Assembly (NCBI RefSeq): GCF_032854445.1
Contig: NC_088304.1
Span: 33,720,810 to 33,784,809, forward strand
DNA length: 64,000 bases
Reading direction: 5' to 3'
From: Liolophura sinensis
Lineage: Eukaryota; Mollusca; Polyplacophora; Chitonida; Chitonidae
The number at the start of each line of letters is the position of its first letter. The first letter of the stretch is position 1. The position numbers and the translations under genes were made by a program. Shown in pieces: positions 1 to 10,950 of the stretch. The notes below the pieces were generated by a model. That model had not been told where the DNA came from, did not search any database, and saw nothing but the letters and a program-made list of their open reading frames with translations.

Positions 1-97
1 GCAATGAAGGTAGCAAGTGAGAAATCAATCAAATAAACAGTTGTGAAGAAGATTGAAGGATATACTGACAGATATTTTCCTTTATAGCAGCACAATT

Positions 98-299
98 ACC
101 TAGGAGGCTTTCACCAATGCTGTAGCTGTGAGCTCAAGTCCAGCTCATGCTGGCTTTCTCTCCGGTTGTATGTGGGAAGGTCCTTCAGCAACCTGCGGAT
201 GGTCATGGGATTCCCCAGTTTCCTCCCACCATGACACCAGTCGTATAAGTGAAATATTCTTGAGTATGGCGTCAAACACCAACCAAATGAATAAATTAA
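98..299 (+). mobile_element. tRNA-derived SINE (family 1), 5'-truncated
   Basis: It matches the body and tail of the full copies at 41321 and 48468: a box-B-like GAGCTCAAGTCC, the CTGGCTTTCTCTCCGG segment, the TTTCCTCCCACCATGA core and the tail ATATTCTTGAGTATGGCGTC ending in AATAAATTAAT. The tRNA-like head is mostly missing. Confidence 0.8.
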
Positions 300-2460
300 T
301 CAGAATGATGTGATAGATATCAGGATTTCTGTCATAGATAACGTTAAGACAATGTGACTGCAACAGGGAAACACTGCTGTTAGTAATGATGTAACAGCCA
401 AAATAATGTTAGAATTGAGTTTAAACCCAAAGTATGTGAAAACGTCCTTTTCCTGTTGATTGTGCTCAGCGTGCTGATTACATATGTGTGTGTACAGCTA
501 TTTTGTCGTAGTTTGTCTTGTTGTTGCAAAACTTATGAAGGATGCTGATTTTTTTTTTTTATTACTTATGGGGGTAAACGTCGTGACTTCCAACAAGTCA
601 AGTATATTTTGTTTATTTTCTTGTCTCGATATGTGGAATAATTTACCTGTGTTGAGTATAACATGTCTGAACTCTTAAGCGCTGTGTAAGGGCATCACGA
701 CTCCCCTGTCTCCCCTGACGTGCTTTGAGAGAGTTATTACCCTTGGTAACATGACTCTTTTATTTGTGATATGTTACAGGGATAAAACAGGCCTGTTTTG
801 TTCTTTTCAGAGGTGCAGAAGCAAGAATCTCAGGATCTGTATGACAGGGGTTCAAAGAAGAGTTTGAAGTGTTGTAATTAAGGCATCAGTGGTTACCATA
901 GAAACGGTGTGAGAAGATGATTCCGTAGTTCCCATTTCTCATTATTCACTCCTCTGTTTGATCCAGCTGGGTCCATTGTCCAATTTTTAACTGAGTGAAA
1001 TCTTTAAAACATTTATTATCTTCACAAAAATCAATGTCTTTAAATGGAAAAGCGTGCAGTATACAGTTTTCTACCTGTATAAGAAAACAAATGGTCAACA
1101 TGAAACTTTGAAAACTTCTGTTTAAATGAGAGTCCTCAGAATTAGATATAGCAGAGAATAGCATCTTAGACTGTCTGCTGGTGGGCGTTTTCTACAAACC
1201 TGTTTGGCTCTTGACATCGTACTTGGCAGGTTTAGTACTGTTAGCAGAATTAATAATTCTTGTGATAATAAACACATGTACCGGTACATATTTTTGAGGA
1301 AATAGGAAAAAGTCATGTGGTAGTCCGTGCCCAGCACCGTTTGCATCAGAAAGCCCACCTTAAAACTCACTTATATGATTGTAGTTAACTCAGTTGAAGA
1401 AGTGTCCGAAGAAAATGTGACAATGTTATATGTCAGCTGATTCAGTGATATATGTATGTCTCATGACCATTACTACATTTTCAGCCCTCTTCCACTATAA
1501 AGGGGTACATAATCAACGCTGAGTGGCTGACAGTGGACTAAGGTTAGGCATAGCCTGGACTTGCCCATCTCTCACTTTAGTCAATTAGAATCGATTCTTT
1601 ATGCCTTCAGTATAATGTGACGTGATATGTTGCCCAGCAGCTGAGTTTGTCTTCAGTTAGTTTCTGATATTTTAAACTGAATGATGTTGACATATCAGTC
1701 TATTGTTTCGTGTATGTCAGTTCATGTACACGCTGTCTGCTGTCTTATATGATATGTGTATACTTACAGTTGTAATGGAATATTTGAAACTTTCTTTTAA
1801 CACGATGTGATATTACATAGTATGTTTTAAAGCAGAATGAGGTAAGTCATTACATACCTTGTGATGGTATGCCCAGTATACATTTGCATAATCAGATGCT
1901 ACAGTACTATTATACTTTACATGTAGTTCAAATGTGGAAGAAAAAGGTTTTGTTTAGCATGTTTAAATTTGTATATCTGGGGGGAAATGTGTTCATTCAG
2001 GCATTGTAAAATATCTATATTTACAAGGGCCTGCGGCAGTGGAATTACTGGCTTGCCGACCTACATTGTGTTCAGTTCTTGTAGCTGTTACCTGAAGGCC
2101 TGAAAATAGTGATCAGTATTCTCTTACTGTGTGTGGAACTCATTATTGCACTAGCATGTCAGTATACATAAATATTGTGTTATGTGTTTAAATGACTGAG
2201 AATTTCAAACTGCCACTTAAGTACACACGTGACCAAGAATAGTGAATACTGATACAAATGGGTTAGTGATACGTCCAAAACTAGTTACATGTTCTCAGTC
2301 CTTTTGTGATGTTATTGTGAATGGAATGAAGGGTAATGTCAGTTGTGAGACTAGACATTGGCCATGTGGTATCCAGCCTGCATGAACGCTGCTGAGTGGA
2401 CGTCTACATCATATATTCCAGTGCTTTCTCATATTTGTGCATACACTAAGCTTTGTGATA

Positions 2461-2669
2461 CTCTAATTCCTCAACCTTTTCACATATGTATAAGCAAAGG
2501 TCAGTGCAATTTATGCACATTTATAATCGAGACAAAACTACATTGGTTGGATTGGCCAATATCAGAGTTAGCAAAAAGGATAATTTTATCAATCTGCACA
2601 GAATAATGCCTTCAAAATATGCTTAAATAAACACCTTGCAAACATGCGAAAAGCTTGAAGAATTACAGG
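2461..2669. mobile_element. MITE-like element, copy A of a family with CTGTAATTCTTCAACC ends
   Basis: The left end (CTAATTCCTCAACCTTTTCA) and right end (GAAAAGCTTGAAGAATTACAG) are near inverse complements. The interior (GTGCAATTTATGCACATTT, GACAAAACTAC, TTGGATTGGCCAATATCAG) recurs at 55925-56137 in the same orientation and at 59857-60070 inverted. No coding capacity. Confidence 0.75.
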
Positions 2670-3983
2670 AAGGTTGAATAAAGACAATGAGGAAATCGTT
2701 TAATGCTGAGGGTGGCATTTTTTTTTGAAAATGCAGATTTAAAGTAATCTATTGAAGTAAAAATACAGAAGGTTCAGTTTGAATAGCTTATAAAACAAAA
2801 CTTCATGCGGAGTCTGTGGTATAAAGTTTAGCATAGGCGTAGAGAGTTTGAGGAGTATAATTGGCATTTTGTGTCACTATGTCATGGAGTTACATGCTAA
2901 GGTTGGCATTCTTCTGGTATTATAGGCCAGGGTAAAGAAGTGAATCTGTGTTTTCCTGAAACTTAATATTACATAATACATATATGTATATAGCATTAAA
3001 ACTGTACACTTTGCCTTTTGAAATTTAGGGTATAGTGCCTCAGTGCACTATAGTAAAGTAAGTGCGCATGAAGTCAAACATGTCTCCCAGAAGGTGCTGC
3101 TTATTTTTTCTTTTTAAATTCGGTAATTTCTGCCATTATCTGTCTATACGAAGAAGAAATGCCATAAGAGAAAAATATGTGATGTGCCACAAACTACCGT
3201 CCTCGAGGACGTCTCAGTTTTATGTGTTTTATCGTCAGTAGTGTTTACAATATTATAACTTTCTTGTGGGAATTTTTCTGTCTTACACAAAGATTTACGA
3301 GTATATTTACCATCTGAGCATTACATGTATATACATTCACGAGGTTGTGTTGAGCTGTGTAGAACTCTGTCCTGATCTACTCACATTCTCCTATACTCCA
3401 CTAGGTGGCAAAAACCTTACAGGAGAAAGCGGACATACTAAATACACTGCATGTGATGTGTTAAATTTCTTATCCTCCATAATTACCTTTCCTGTGATGT
3501 TTCCAGACTTATTTTGAATCTATTTTTGTTCTCTCTCTTTTTTTAATGTTATATCCTTTAAAATCTCATTTTCATTTATTAACTAGGTTACGTCCATCAA
3601 TGAATTTTTTTTACGATGGTCTTAATGTTCTGTCCAGGCATTATTTGTAATGCAGTGCACACTCCATCTTTATTATCCTTGAGGATTACCTTTCCTGTGA
3701 TGCTACCAGCCTTATTTTGAATCTCCAGTTCAATATTTTATTTTTGAACACCAAGGTGATAAGTTTTTGATTGAGCATTTTCATTGTGAAGTGCACTGAT
3801 TATGTTTACAGATTACTTTAGTGTCACCTGGCACCTGGGTTTTATTTTGTATAAAATGTACTGATAAAAATGGCACTAAAGTATTTTTACAGGGATTTTT
3901 ATTCATTTCCGGATGTTATTTCCTTTAAAATTTTATTTAAAAAAATGAAAGAATTTTCTGCCGACCCAATCGATATTCAGTGA

Positions 3984-4067
3984 TAGGTTTCAGGTTTCTC
4001 CCACCAAAGAATAGGTTTCAGGTTTCTCCCACCAAAGAATAGGTTTCAGGTTTCTCCCAGCAAAGAA
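3984..4067 (+). repeat. 28-bp direct repeat, three copies
   Basis: TAGGTTTCAGGTTTCTCCCA followed by CAAAGAA occurs three times head to tail with a 28-bp period. Confidence 0.85.
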
Positions 4068-4098
4068 TTTTTCACGGAAGGCCTTAATATTCTGTCTT

Positions 4099-4365
4099 AG
4101 CATTATATATAGACCAAACTCCTTACGGCGCATGCTATGCTCCCTAACATTAGCTGTACATCAGTGCCACCCCTTGCATATTTTGTACAGAAATCTTGAA
4201 CAACACTGAGGTCACTGTGTTCATGGTGATGAGACAGGAAGTGATGTCAGAAAACAGAAAAATTCCTGTCTCAGCCTGTATTTCTAATAATACTTCATAC
4301 ACGTGTGTTCTGTGTAACTAAAATATCCATGACATGATTCCAACCAATACCTGAAACAATTTAAT
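4099..4365 (+). repeat. Dispersed repeat, copy 1 (second copy near the right end)
   Basis: Segments such as AAATCTTGAACAACACTGAG, GAAGTGATGTCAGAAAACA, TTTCTAATAAT and ACCTGAAACAA recur in the same order at 61640-61900. The family is not identified and no terminal repeats are seen. Confidence 0.7.
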
Positions 4366-4695
4366 TGGCGTATGTTAATAAAGTAGTTTTGTGCGACGAC
4401 ACCAGTGCTGAGGTTAAGCCCAAAAGCCTACGTGCGTCGCTCAGGCCCCAGAGGTCAAGCTTGTCTAGTGGTGGCAGTGATGTAAAGCAATCGGAGAGAA
4501 ATGAACATACACTGTAAGGAGTATGTTTATAGACTTGTCACATAACATATCGATTTGAAGCTACAGACAAAACAATAAGTTTGTTCTCATAAGTTTGATG
4601 GGCAAAATATAAAGGCCACGTTCCCAATTAGTGAAAAGGTTTATAAGACTACATAGTTTTACAAAAAAATTTACACTCAAATTGTGAGAAGTTTG

Positions 4696-5200
4696 TGCTG
4701 GCATGTCTCTACTTGGGGCATTGTATCTCTCCTCGGGCATTTTGTTTCTGCCAGGAGCACTTTGTCTCAGCTTAAAGCATTTTGTCTAAGCCGAGGGCAT
4801 TTTGAATCTGCATGGAGCATTTTGTCTCTACCTGGAGCATTTTGTCTAAGCCGAGGGCATTTTAAATTTGCATGGAGCATTTTGTCTCCGCCTGGGGCAT
4901 TTTTTCTCTGCCTGGAGCATTTTGTCCCTGGTTGGGGCATTCTGTCTGCCGGGGGAATTTTATCTCTGCCGGGGACATTTTATCTCTGCCGGGGGCATTT
5001 TATCTCTGCCTGGGGCATGCTGTTTCTGCCGGGGGCATTTTGTCTCTGCATGGAGCATTTTGTCTAAGCCGGGGGCATTTTATTTCTGCATGGAGCATTT
5101 TATCTCTACCTGGGGCATTTTTTCTCTGCATGGGAGCATTTTGTCTCTACCTGGGGCATTTTGTCTCTACCTGGAGCATTTTATCCCTGCTGGGGCATTA
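4696..5200 (+). repeat. 20-bp minisatellite, about 25 copies
   Basis: The unit is GCATTTTGTCTCTGCCTGGG with variants (TCTAAGCCGAGG, TCTCTGCATGGA). Three units make 60 bp, and all three plus-strand frames stay open through much of the array. The resulting frames are not genes. Confidence 0.92.
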
Positions 5201-5487
5201 TGACAGAACAACATTATCAATATGATTGCATGAATACAATCCCGCTGAAGGGAGCCTTGCGATATGGACTGAGTGAAAAGCTACATGTATGTTATACCAC
5301 AAGTGTACTTGTTTTCAAAAGAAATGTTTTGTACGACTTACATATGGTCCCTTTGATCTTTCACATTGGGAAACGGCTGTATCTAACTTACATAACTGTT
5401 CATATCAAAATATAATAAACTAGCATAATCAGCCATGTTGTGTTTATCCCCCTTGAAGCTTTCATACTACATGTACATGTACCAGTA

Positions 5488-5850
5488 CTATAATTTGACA
5501 TGTAATTTTAATTTTGGTAAGGAAAGATCCAGTTCAGAATTATCATTTTGCTGCCAGAAAGGGTTGATCTTCGGCTTGGCTCGAGTTTGGACATTGATTA
5601 AAGGAGGATAACAGTCATAAGCCTTTCCCTTATTTCTAACGTATACAGGATCTCTGTTTGACGTAACTATTGTAATTCTTCTAATTTTGGGGACATCTTT
5701 GTAGCCTTTATACATGTAATTGTAACAAGAATACAGTTTTTCTTTTCTCATATGGTTGGTGCATCCAGTCAACAACATATGCATATTTTTATTTTTGTCC
5801 AAAACTGACATGCCTAAGAGAGATGTGAAATTTTTGGCTTTCAGCACCAC
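5488..5850 (-). CDS. Unrecognised 120-codon open frame, possibly a terminal exon
   Basis: This is the longest frame in the first 9 kb that is not built from a repeat. It encodes a varied, basic peptide with W, C and Y residues and stops at 5488. A CAG precedes the frame just upstream of 5850 and could be a splice acceptor. No domain is recognised and no partner exons were found. In DNA this AT-rich it may be chance. Confidence 0.15.
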   Translation of the reverse strand: MVLKAKNFTSLLGMSVLDKNKNMHMLLTGCTNHMRKEKLYSCYNYMYKGYKDVPKIRRITIVTSNRDPVYVRNKGKAYDCYPPLINVQTRAKPKINPFWQQNDNSELDLSLPKLKLHVKL

Positions 5851-5989
5851 TGCTTGTACAAATATCTGTCCTAGAAATTAGAACATTACAGTAGCTTATA
5901 ACACCCTAACTCTGTAATGTAGCAATAATGTGAAGTGTACCCAGTAGAAGTCATGATAGTACGATTCATCTTTCATAGTGTCAGTTGTT

Positions 5990-6268
5990 CCTGTCATCCT
6001 GACTTGTACCTCCGTCCACAAAATCAAAACCAGCTGTTATAGTGCACTATTTTGTAATAAATTTTATTTCTGAACCTAACTGATAAGAGGAAAAAGCATC
6101 TGGAAGTTGGTCCAATATCATGTTGTCACCACCTTCTTTTTTTAAATATTAAAATGTGATCTTACCTTTCTCATCGTCACCACACCTGTAAACATATTTT
6201 GTATCTCCGTCCGCAGAATAAAAACCGTTGCATTGTAGTGCTCTATTGTGTAATAAATTTTATTTCTG
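5990..6268 (+). repeat. Duplicated AT-rich segment, two copies
   Basis: Two blocks (about 6007-6070 and 6197-6268) share CTCCGTCC, then AATAAAAACC or similar, then TAGTGC and TATT, ending in the identical TGTAATAAATTTTATTTCTG. Confidence 0.65.
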
Positions 6269-6577
6269 TAGAAAAAGATTGTGTTCTATTTTGTGTGTTG
6301 ATAGTTTATAACTTCAGGAATGTGACAGAAATAATCTTTTAAGTAACCTGCTTAGCACAACAAGTGCTGCATTTAATTGTAACACTATCATAAAGCAGGT
6401 GAAGAGTTCAAATCCTGACCTGACAGATTTTGTTTTGCGCCTCTTGATCTGTTCAGAGACATCTTCACATATTAATTCCTGAGGTCAACAGTATATGGTA
6501 TAGTAATCCTGAGTTATGTGTATATTGTCATGATTGCTGTAGGAATTCTCAATGATCAAAGGTGAAGAGGGATGTAG

Positions 6578-6838
6578 CTCTAAGGTCTGTGACCAATGAC
6601 CATGAGGCACAGAAGATGTGGGTTCAGTCCCAGACTTGAACAGGAATTTTGTCAATTCATCTGCGCTCACTGTGCATTGGGCTTGTTCCTAACTTGTCTT
6701 CCGTCAATCTGTACATCATGTTTGTCAGTAACTTGCCAAAGGTCAGCAGTTTACCCAGGGCGCTTGCTTTCTCCACACATAAAACTGACATCCATCATAT
6801 TCTTGAGTATGGCATTGAAGAACAAGCAATCAGTCATG
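6578..6838 (+). mobile_element. SINE-like element, family 2
   Basis: It has a box-B-like GGTTCAGTCCCAGA, then a body (TTGCCAAAGGTCAGCAGTTT ACCCAGGG) shared, inverted, with copies at 54055-54160 and 55262-55560. It ends in the tail CATATTCTTGAGTATGGCAT, shared with family 1. Confidence 0.6.
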
Positions 6839-6879
6839 ATTGAGTGAGTAGTGTTCATGTATAATGCCTTTTGTTCAGA

Positions 6880-7065
6880 CCAAAGTGCTTTCGCCTGTGA
6901 GCTTTGGGAGTTCAAATCCAGCTCAAACTGGCTTCACTCTGAGATGGTGTAGTTTCCTTCATACTCAACATGGCTTTTCTCCAGACTTACCTCCTGAAAA
7001 CCTGATCTCTATCACCTGATTGAAATATTCTTCAGTGTGGCAGTGGAAAATATGCCAATTAATAA
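6880..7065 (+). mobile_element. Degenerate family-1 SINE
   Basis: It keeps GAGTTCAAATCCAGCTCA, CTGGCTTC and the tail GAAATATTCTTCAGTGTGGC, ending in AATTAATAAAT. The middle is strongly diverged. Confidence 0.6.
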
Positions 7066-7204
7066 ATAGAATACACGCCTAGTAGCAATTCTCAGAAATG
7101 TTTTAAACACATAATATATGTTATTTTTCTACGATTCCTCTGAACATTTACATCGGTTGATTCAACAGTTATCTTTGTTCAAATTAGAAGAAAAATGATT
7201 AATT

Positions 7205-7275
7205 TGACTGGAGTTTTACATTGTGCTCAATAATATTTCACTTATACCATGGCAGCCAGCATTTTGGTGACATGA
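7205..7275 (-). mobile_element. Family-1 SINE tail fragment
   Basis: GAGTTTTACATTGTGCTCAA, then ATATTTCACTTATACCATGG and CAGCCAGCATTTTGG, match the inverted 3' end of the full SINE copies. Confidence 0.5.
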
Positions 7276-8335
7276 AACTTGGCGCTTACCCACAGGCGTA
7301 GGAAGCAATTTCAAAGTGTGGGGGCCAAGAATCCCAGCAAAAAAGGTGAGGGTCCAGGGGCCGCCAAGACCCTGGAAGCTCTGGAGGAGCTATATCGCCT
7401 TAGAGATGATTTGCCGTATCTTAGATATGCCAATTCAGGTGTTATTAACTATTTAAGCCTGCCTGAAAAAATTGAAATAGACGTTTTGCTCAACTGTTGA
7501 CGCTTTTGCAGGGATAACCACGGGTCAACAAAGAAACTGAACCAATTTATCCAGAATTCAAAATTAAATTTATGCACGTCGGAGAAAGGTTGGTGTAGAT
7601 TGACTAATACAAGCATATAACTCGTATGGAGGATAATTGGTGGAAAGAAAGATCCATGTTTTTACTGGGCCTTATTGGTAAACTTGCCGGCCTATTCGCA
7701 CCGGCTTGCTATCGATTTTCGGTCATCCCTTTCTGGCCAATGAACATAGGCACATTATCAGAATAACTTTGTGCAACATAGGCCTATAGGCCCTATATCT
7801 TGAGATTGTATCTGTAGACGATGCATGTTTTTTATTATTATTATTCTTTAACTGCTGTGTGTATCTGATTCAAAACAATAATGATAGTAAAAAAAAGTTT
7901 AAAAAACGCCAATCGGGCTATAGGAGAGATTGCACGTCCTATGTATAGGCCTGCGCTTTTATCTAATATTAATTAGGTATTATACGCTAATTTTTTCAAA
8001 TATTTTGCCCTAAACTTCGCATATGATAACACTTTAGAAACTAGTATTAAGAAAAGCTGGGATTTTGTACATTAAATAATTCAGCACACACTTTTGACGT
8101 TTCATCCCTAGGTTATCACTGTGAGTAGACCAATTTTCAAAAATACAAATTTAGATTCCATAAAAAATTTTTTTTTTAAATTATACCCAGGCATATGACA
8201 AAGATGTCAGCAGTTCATAATATTTGTTTATAAATGTATTACGCTATAGTAGTTGTTGTTGTTGTTTATTTTGTTATTGTTTACCTCTTGATTTGCTGTT
8301 GACGGTGTAACTTCACTGTCTGACTTTGTTCGCTT

Positions 8336-8366
<31 letters not shown>

Positions 8367-8939
8367 GAGGGTATCGTAAAAAAGGAATCTATCGACCGTT
8401 GAACTCGACGAAGTTTGGTAACCGGCTCCATTTCAATCGACTGACGAGTCCCATCTAAGAGAGCATAAACATGTATAAATATGTAGGCCCAAGGACGGAA
8501 AAAACACGTAGGCCCTATATTAATAGTAATGTGCACTAGGAAAATTGCAGTTTACCATGTTTAGTTTACCGAGAAAATATATTTGCAATAGTGTGATGTT
8601 TTATTCGGCGAAGGGACCTGTTTGTGTTACAAGTATATATAATTTCCTGAACCTGAAAAGTGGGGGAGGACCAAAAGATATGCTCCCCCTCCCCGCTTTT
8701 GAAAGGTAAGCGGGGGGGGGGGGGGGGTACTTGCCACTTACCCCTCAACCCCCGCTTCCTACATAGGCCTATATGTGCACATGTAGGCCTACTAAATGGA
8801 CCAACGAAACAAAAGACTATGTCTTTTTGTTCAGTAACTTCTTGGATTTTCAGACAAACTTAGAATATGCAGGGACACGCACAGTTTTTTGGCAATTAAT
8901 TCGCCGGTTACACCGTGGGTTTGACATGAGGTTAACATA

Positions 8940-9119
8940 ATACAGCCAGCATGTGGTTGTCAACTTAACCACGTGGGTTTTGTTTTGGAACTCTTCTGTG
9001 TTCTGCGGTAAATTATGGTCGATAAAACGTACAGCATATGACGAAAATATCCACTAAAATGTTCAGTATTTTTACGTTATCCCTTGTTTTAAAGCACAGT
9101 TAAAGCCGTTTTCGTGACA
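8940..9119 (+). promoter_or_regulatory. Probable FBXW8 proximal promoter and 5' UTR with a CACGTG E-box
   Basis: This is the unique sequence directly before the FBXW8 start. A palindromic E-box, CACGTG, lies at 8970-8975, about 150 bp from the ATG; such sites bind bHLH factors of the MYC/USF type. There is no clear TATA box. The transcription start is not determined. Confidence 0.35.
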
Positions 9120-10909
9120 ATGGCTAGTGGAGATGAGTTGGAAAATTTTCGAAAGCAATGGGAAAGAGAATTGAAACATTCACGTCGGAGAAATTATGCG
9201 ATTTCCCAAAAGTCGAATTCGGATAACAAACCTGACATTGCCAGAGAAGATGAGCTTCGAGTTAAGGACGAATTAATTCGAAATCATCATCGTATTCCAA
9301 TAGAAATTCTTGAAAACAATGATTCCAACTCAACTGAGAATTACCACCCTTTCGTGATCGTTGACAATTTGCTCAAGAGTGGGCATCATCCTTCGTCAAC
9401 AGAGAAGACAAAGGGCAATTGTTATTTCAACCGTGAGAATGACGATGATGGCATGGTTACAACTGGAAACGTTCCTCGCCCGGACACAGATCTTACAAAC
9501 TGCTTATTGTCACCAGAATCAAAACGTAGAAAGCTATCCAACCCATCTCAAATTGCACATGTAAAAGACAAAAGTGGAGAGAAAGTAATAAATAAAAACC
9601 AAAGATTGCTGGATCAGTTAATATCAGATCTTGTGAGTACCGGTACCGAGATGTACAGTATGCTTGTACTTGTCACTGCTGTTGATTCTCAAATGGATTG
9701 CCCTTACATAACGCACATGTTGTTGTAGTTTGAGGTTGCTTTGATGTTCGGTTTGGCAAAATTTTGTTCGGCCAAGGATATGGCCCCCAAACAACTTCAT
9801 ATTCGGCATTTGGGACATTTTATTTAATAATGGTACCTCTCATATTTGTTTTGTTCTTTCAGGATGAAATAACAGAAATTCCTTTCTTTGACATCAACCT
9901 TCCGAGAGAACTTGCACTGAAGATTTTTCATCACCTGGATTTTGCTGATCTGTGCCGTTGTTCTCAGGTATGAAAGAAAATGAACCATCTTTATATACAT
10001 GTATGTCGTCAAATTGATTTGGAATAACTATTTTTAGATTTGAAAAACAAAATAAAAATTAGACAAACAGTTTTTGGATTCCTACATGCTCAGTTTATTT
10101 ACACTTGCTTGTACATTTTGTTTTTTGGAATATTGCTAAAATACATTGCTTGTTTTGCCTAACATCATAGTGAATGTATCAGTCTCATTTTGAATACTGT
10201 AGACCCGGGCTGAGTTGGTGACTAATTACATGCATATGAAAAAATAGATTGTTACATGCTGTGATAATAGTTGATAAGAGGTTGTGTATTTTGTATTTCC
10301 CAGGTGAGTAAAGCATGGAGAAGCTTGGCTGAGGATGAGTTACTGTGGTACCAAGTTTGTCACAGGTTAGGGGAACACAAGCAGATGACAGAGGGTGGAG
10401 ACTGGAAATCACATGCTAGGTACTGTGTGACCAGGAGGAGACAACTGCTAGCAAACTGGAAGGTAACTCTTTATGTAGACAAGAGATTATCATTTTATTT
10501 TTCTCTTTTTGTACCAAAATTTTTGTGTATTTATTTGCTTTTTGGTGTTTTATGCCGTACCCAAGAATATTTCACTTATGCAACAATAGGAAGTAGTAAG
10601 GTGGGAGGAAACTAGGCAGATCCTGAGGGAAAGCTACAACCATCTGCAGGTTGCTACCAGACCTTCTGAATTAAGCCCAGAGAGGAAGCCAGCATGAGCT
10701 GGACTTGAACTCACAGCGACCACATTGGTATCAGGCTCCTGGGTCATTGTGCTGCGCTGGCACACTAACCACGCTAATTTTAGATTTTTGTATGACCTGA
10801 CATGCCTGAAGTACATGTTCTTTGTTCTGACACATGCCTGATGTCTGAGTGTAACAGTTTAGGTGTCATACATGGTGTCCTCAGCATGTTATTCCAATGA
10901 GGCAGCCGT

Positions 10910-10950
<41 letters not shown>

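Larger units (their letters stand above)
1..9119. other. Spacer upstream of FBXW8, no gene supported
   Basis: AT-rich sequence without a recognisable exon. It holds SINE pieces (98-299, 6578-6838, 6880-7065, 7205-7275), a MITE-like element (2461-2669), short duplications around 3480-4070 and 5990-6270, a 20-bp minisatellite (4696-5200), a dispersed repeat (4099-4365), and G-runs at 8350-8367 and 8713-8727. The rest, such as 300-2400 and 7500-8940, shows nothing I can name. Confidence 0.6.

Noticed and set aside
4684-5225. Three overlapping forward frames of 110-127 codons
   Set aside because: All derive from the 20-bp minisatellite.
7279-7500. 73-codon frame with a basic start and EALEELYRLRDDLPYLRY
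   Set aside because: No ATG in context, no splice partner, and the upstream part resembles low-complexity repeat. Kept out for lack of support.
9633-9728. Extension of FBXW8 exon 1 to the stop at 9728
   Set aside because: A GTGAGT donor at 9633 joins in phase to the F-box exon and matches the family; the extension is intron.
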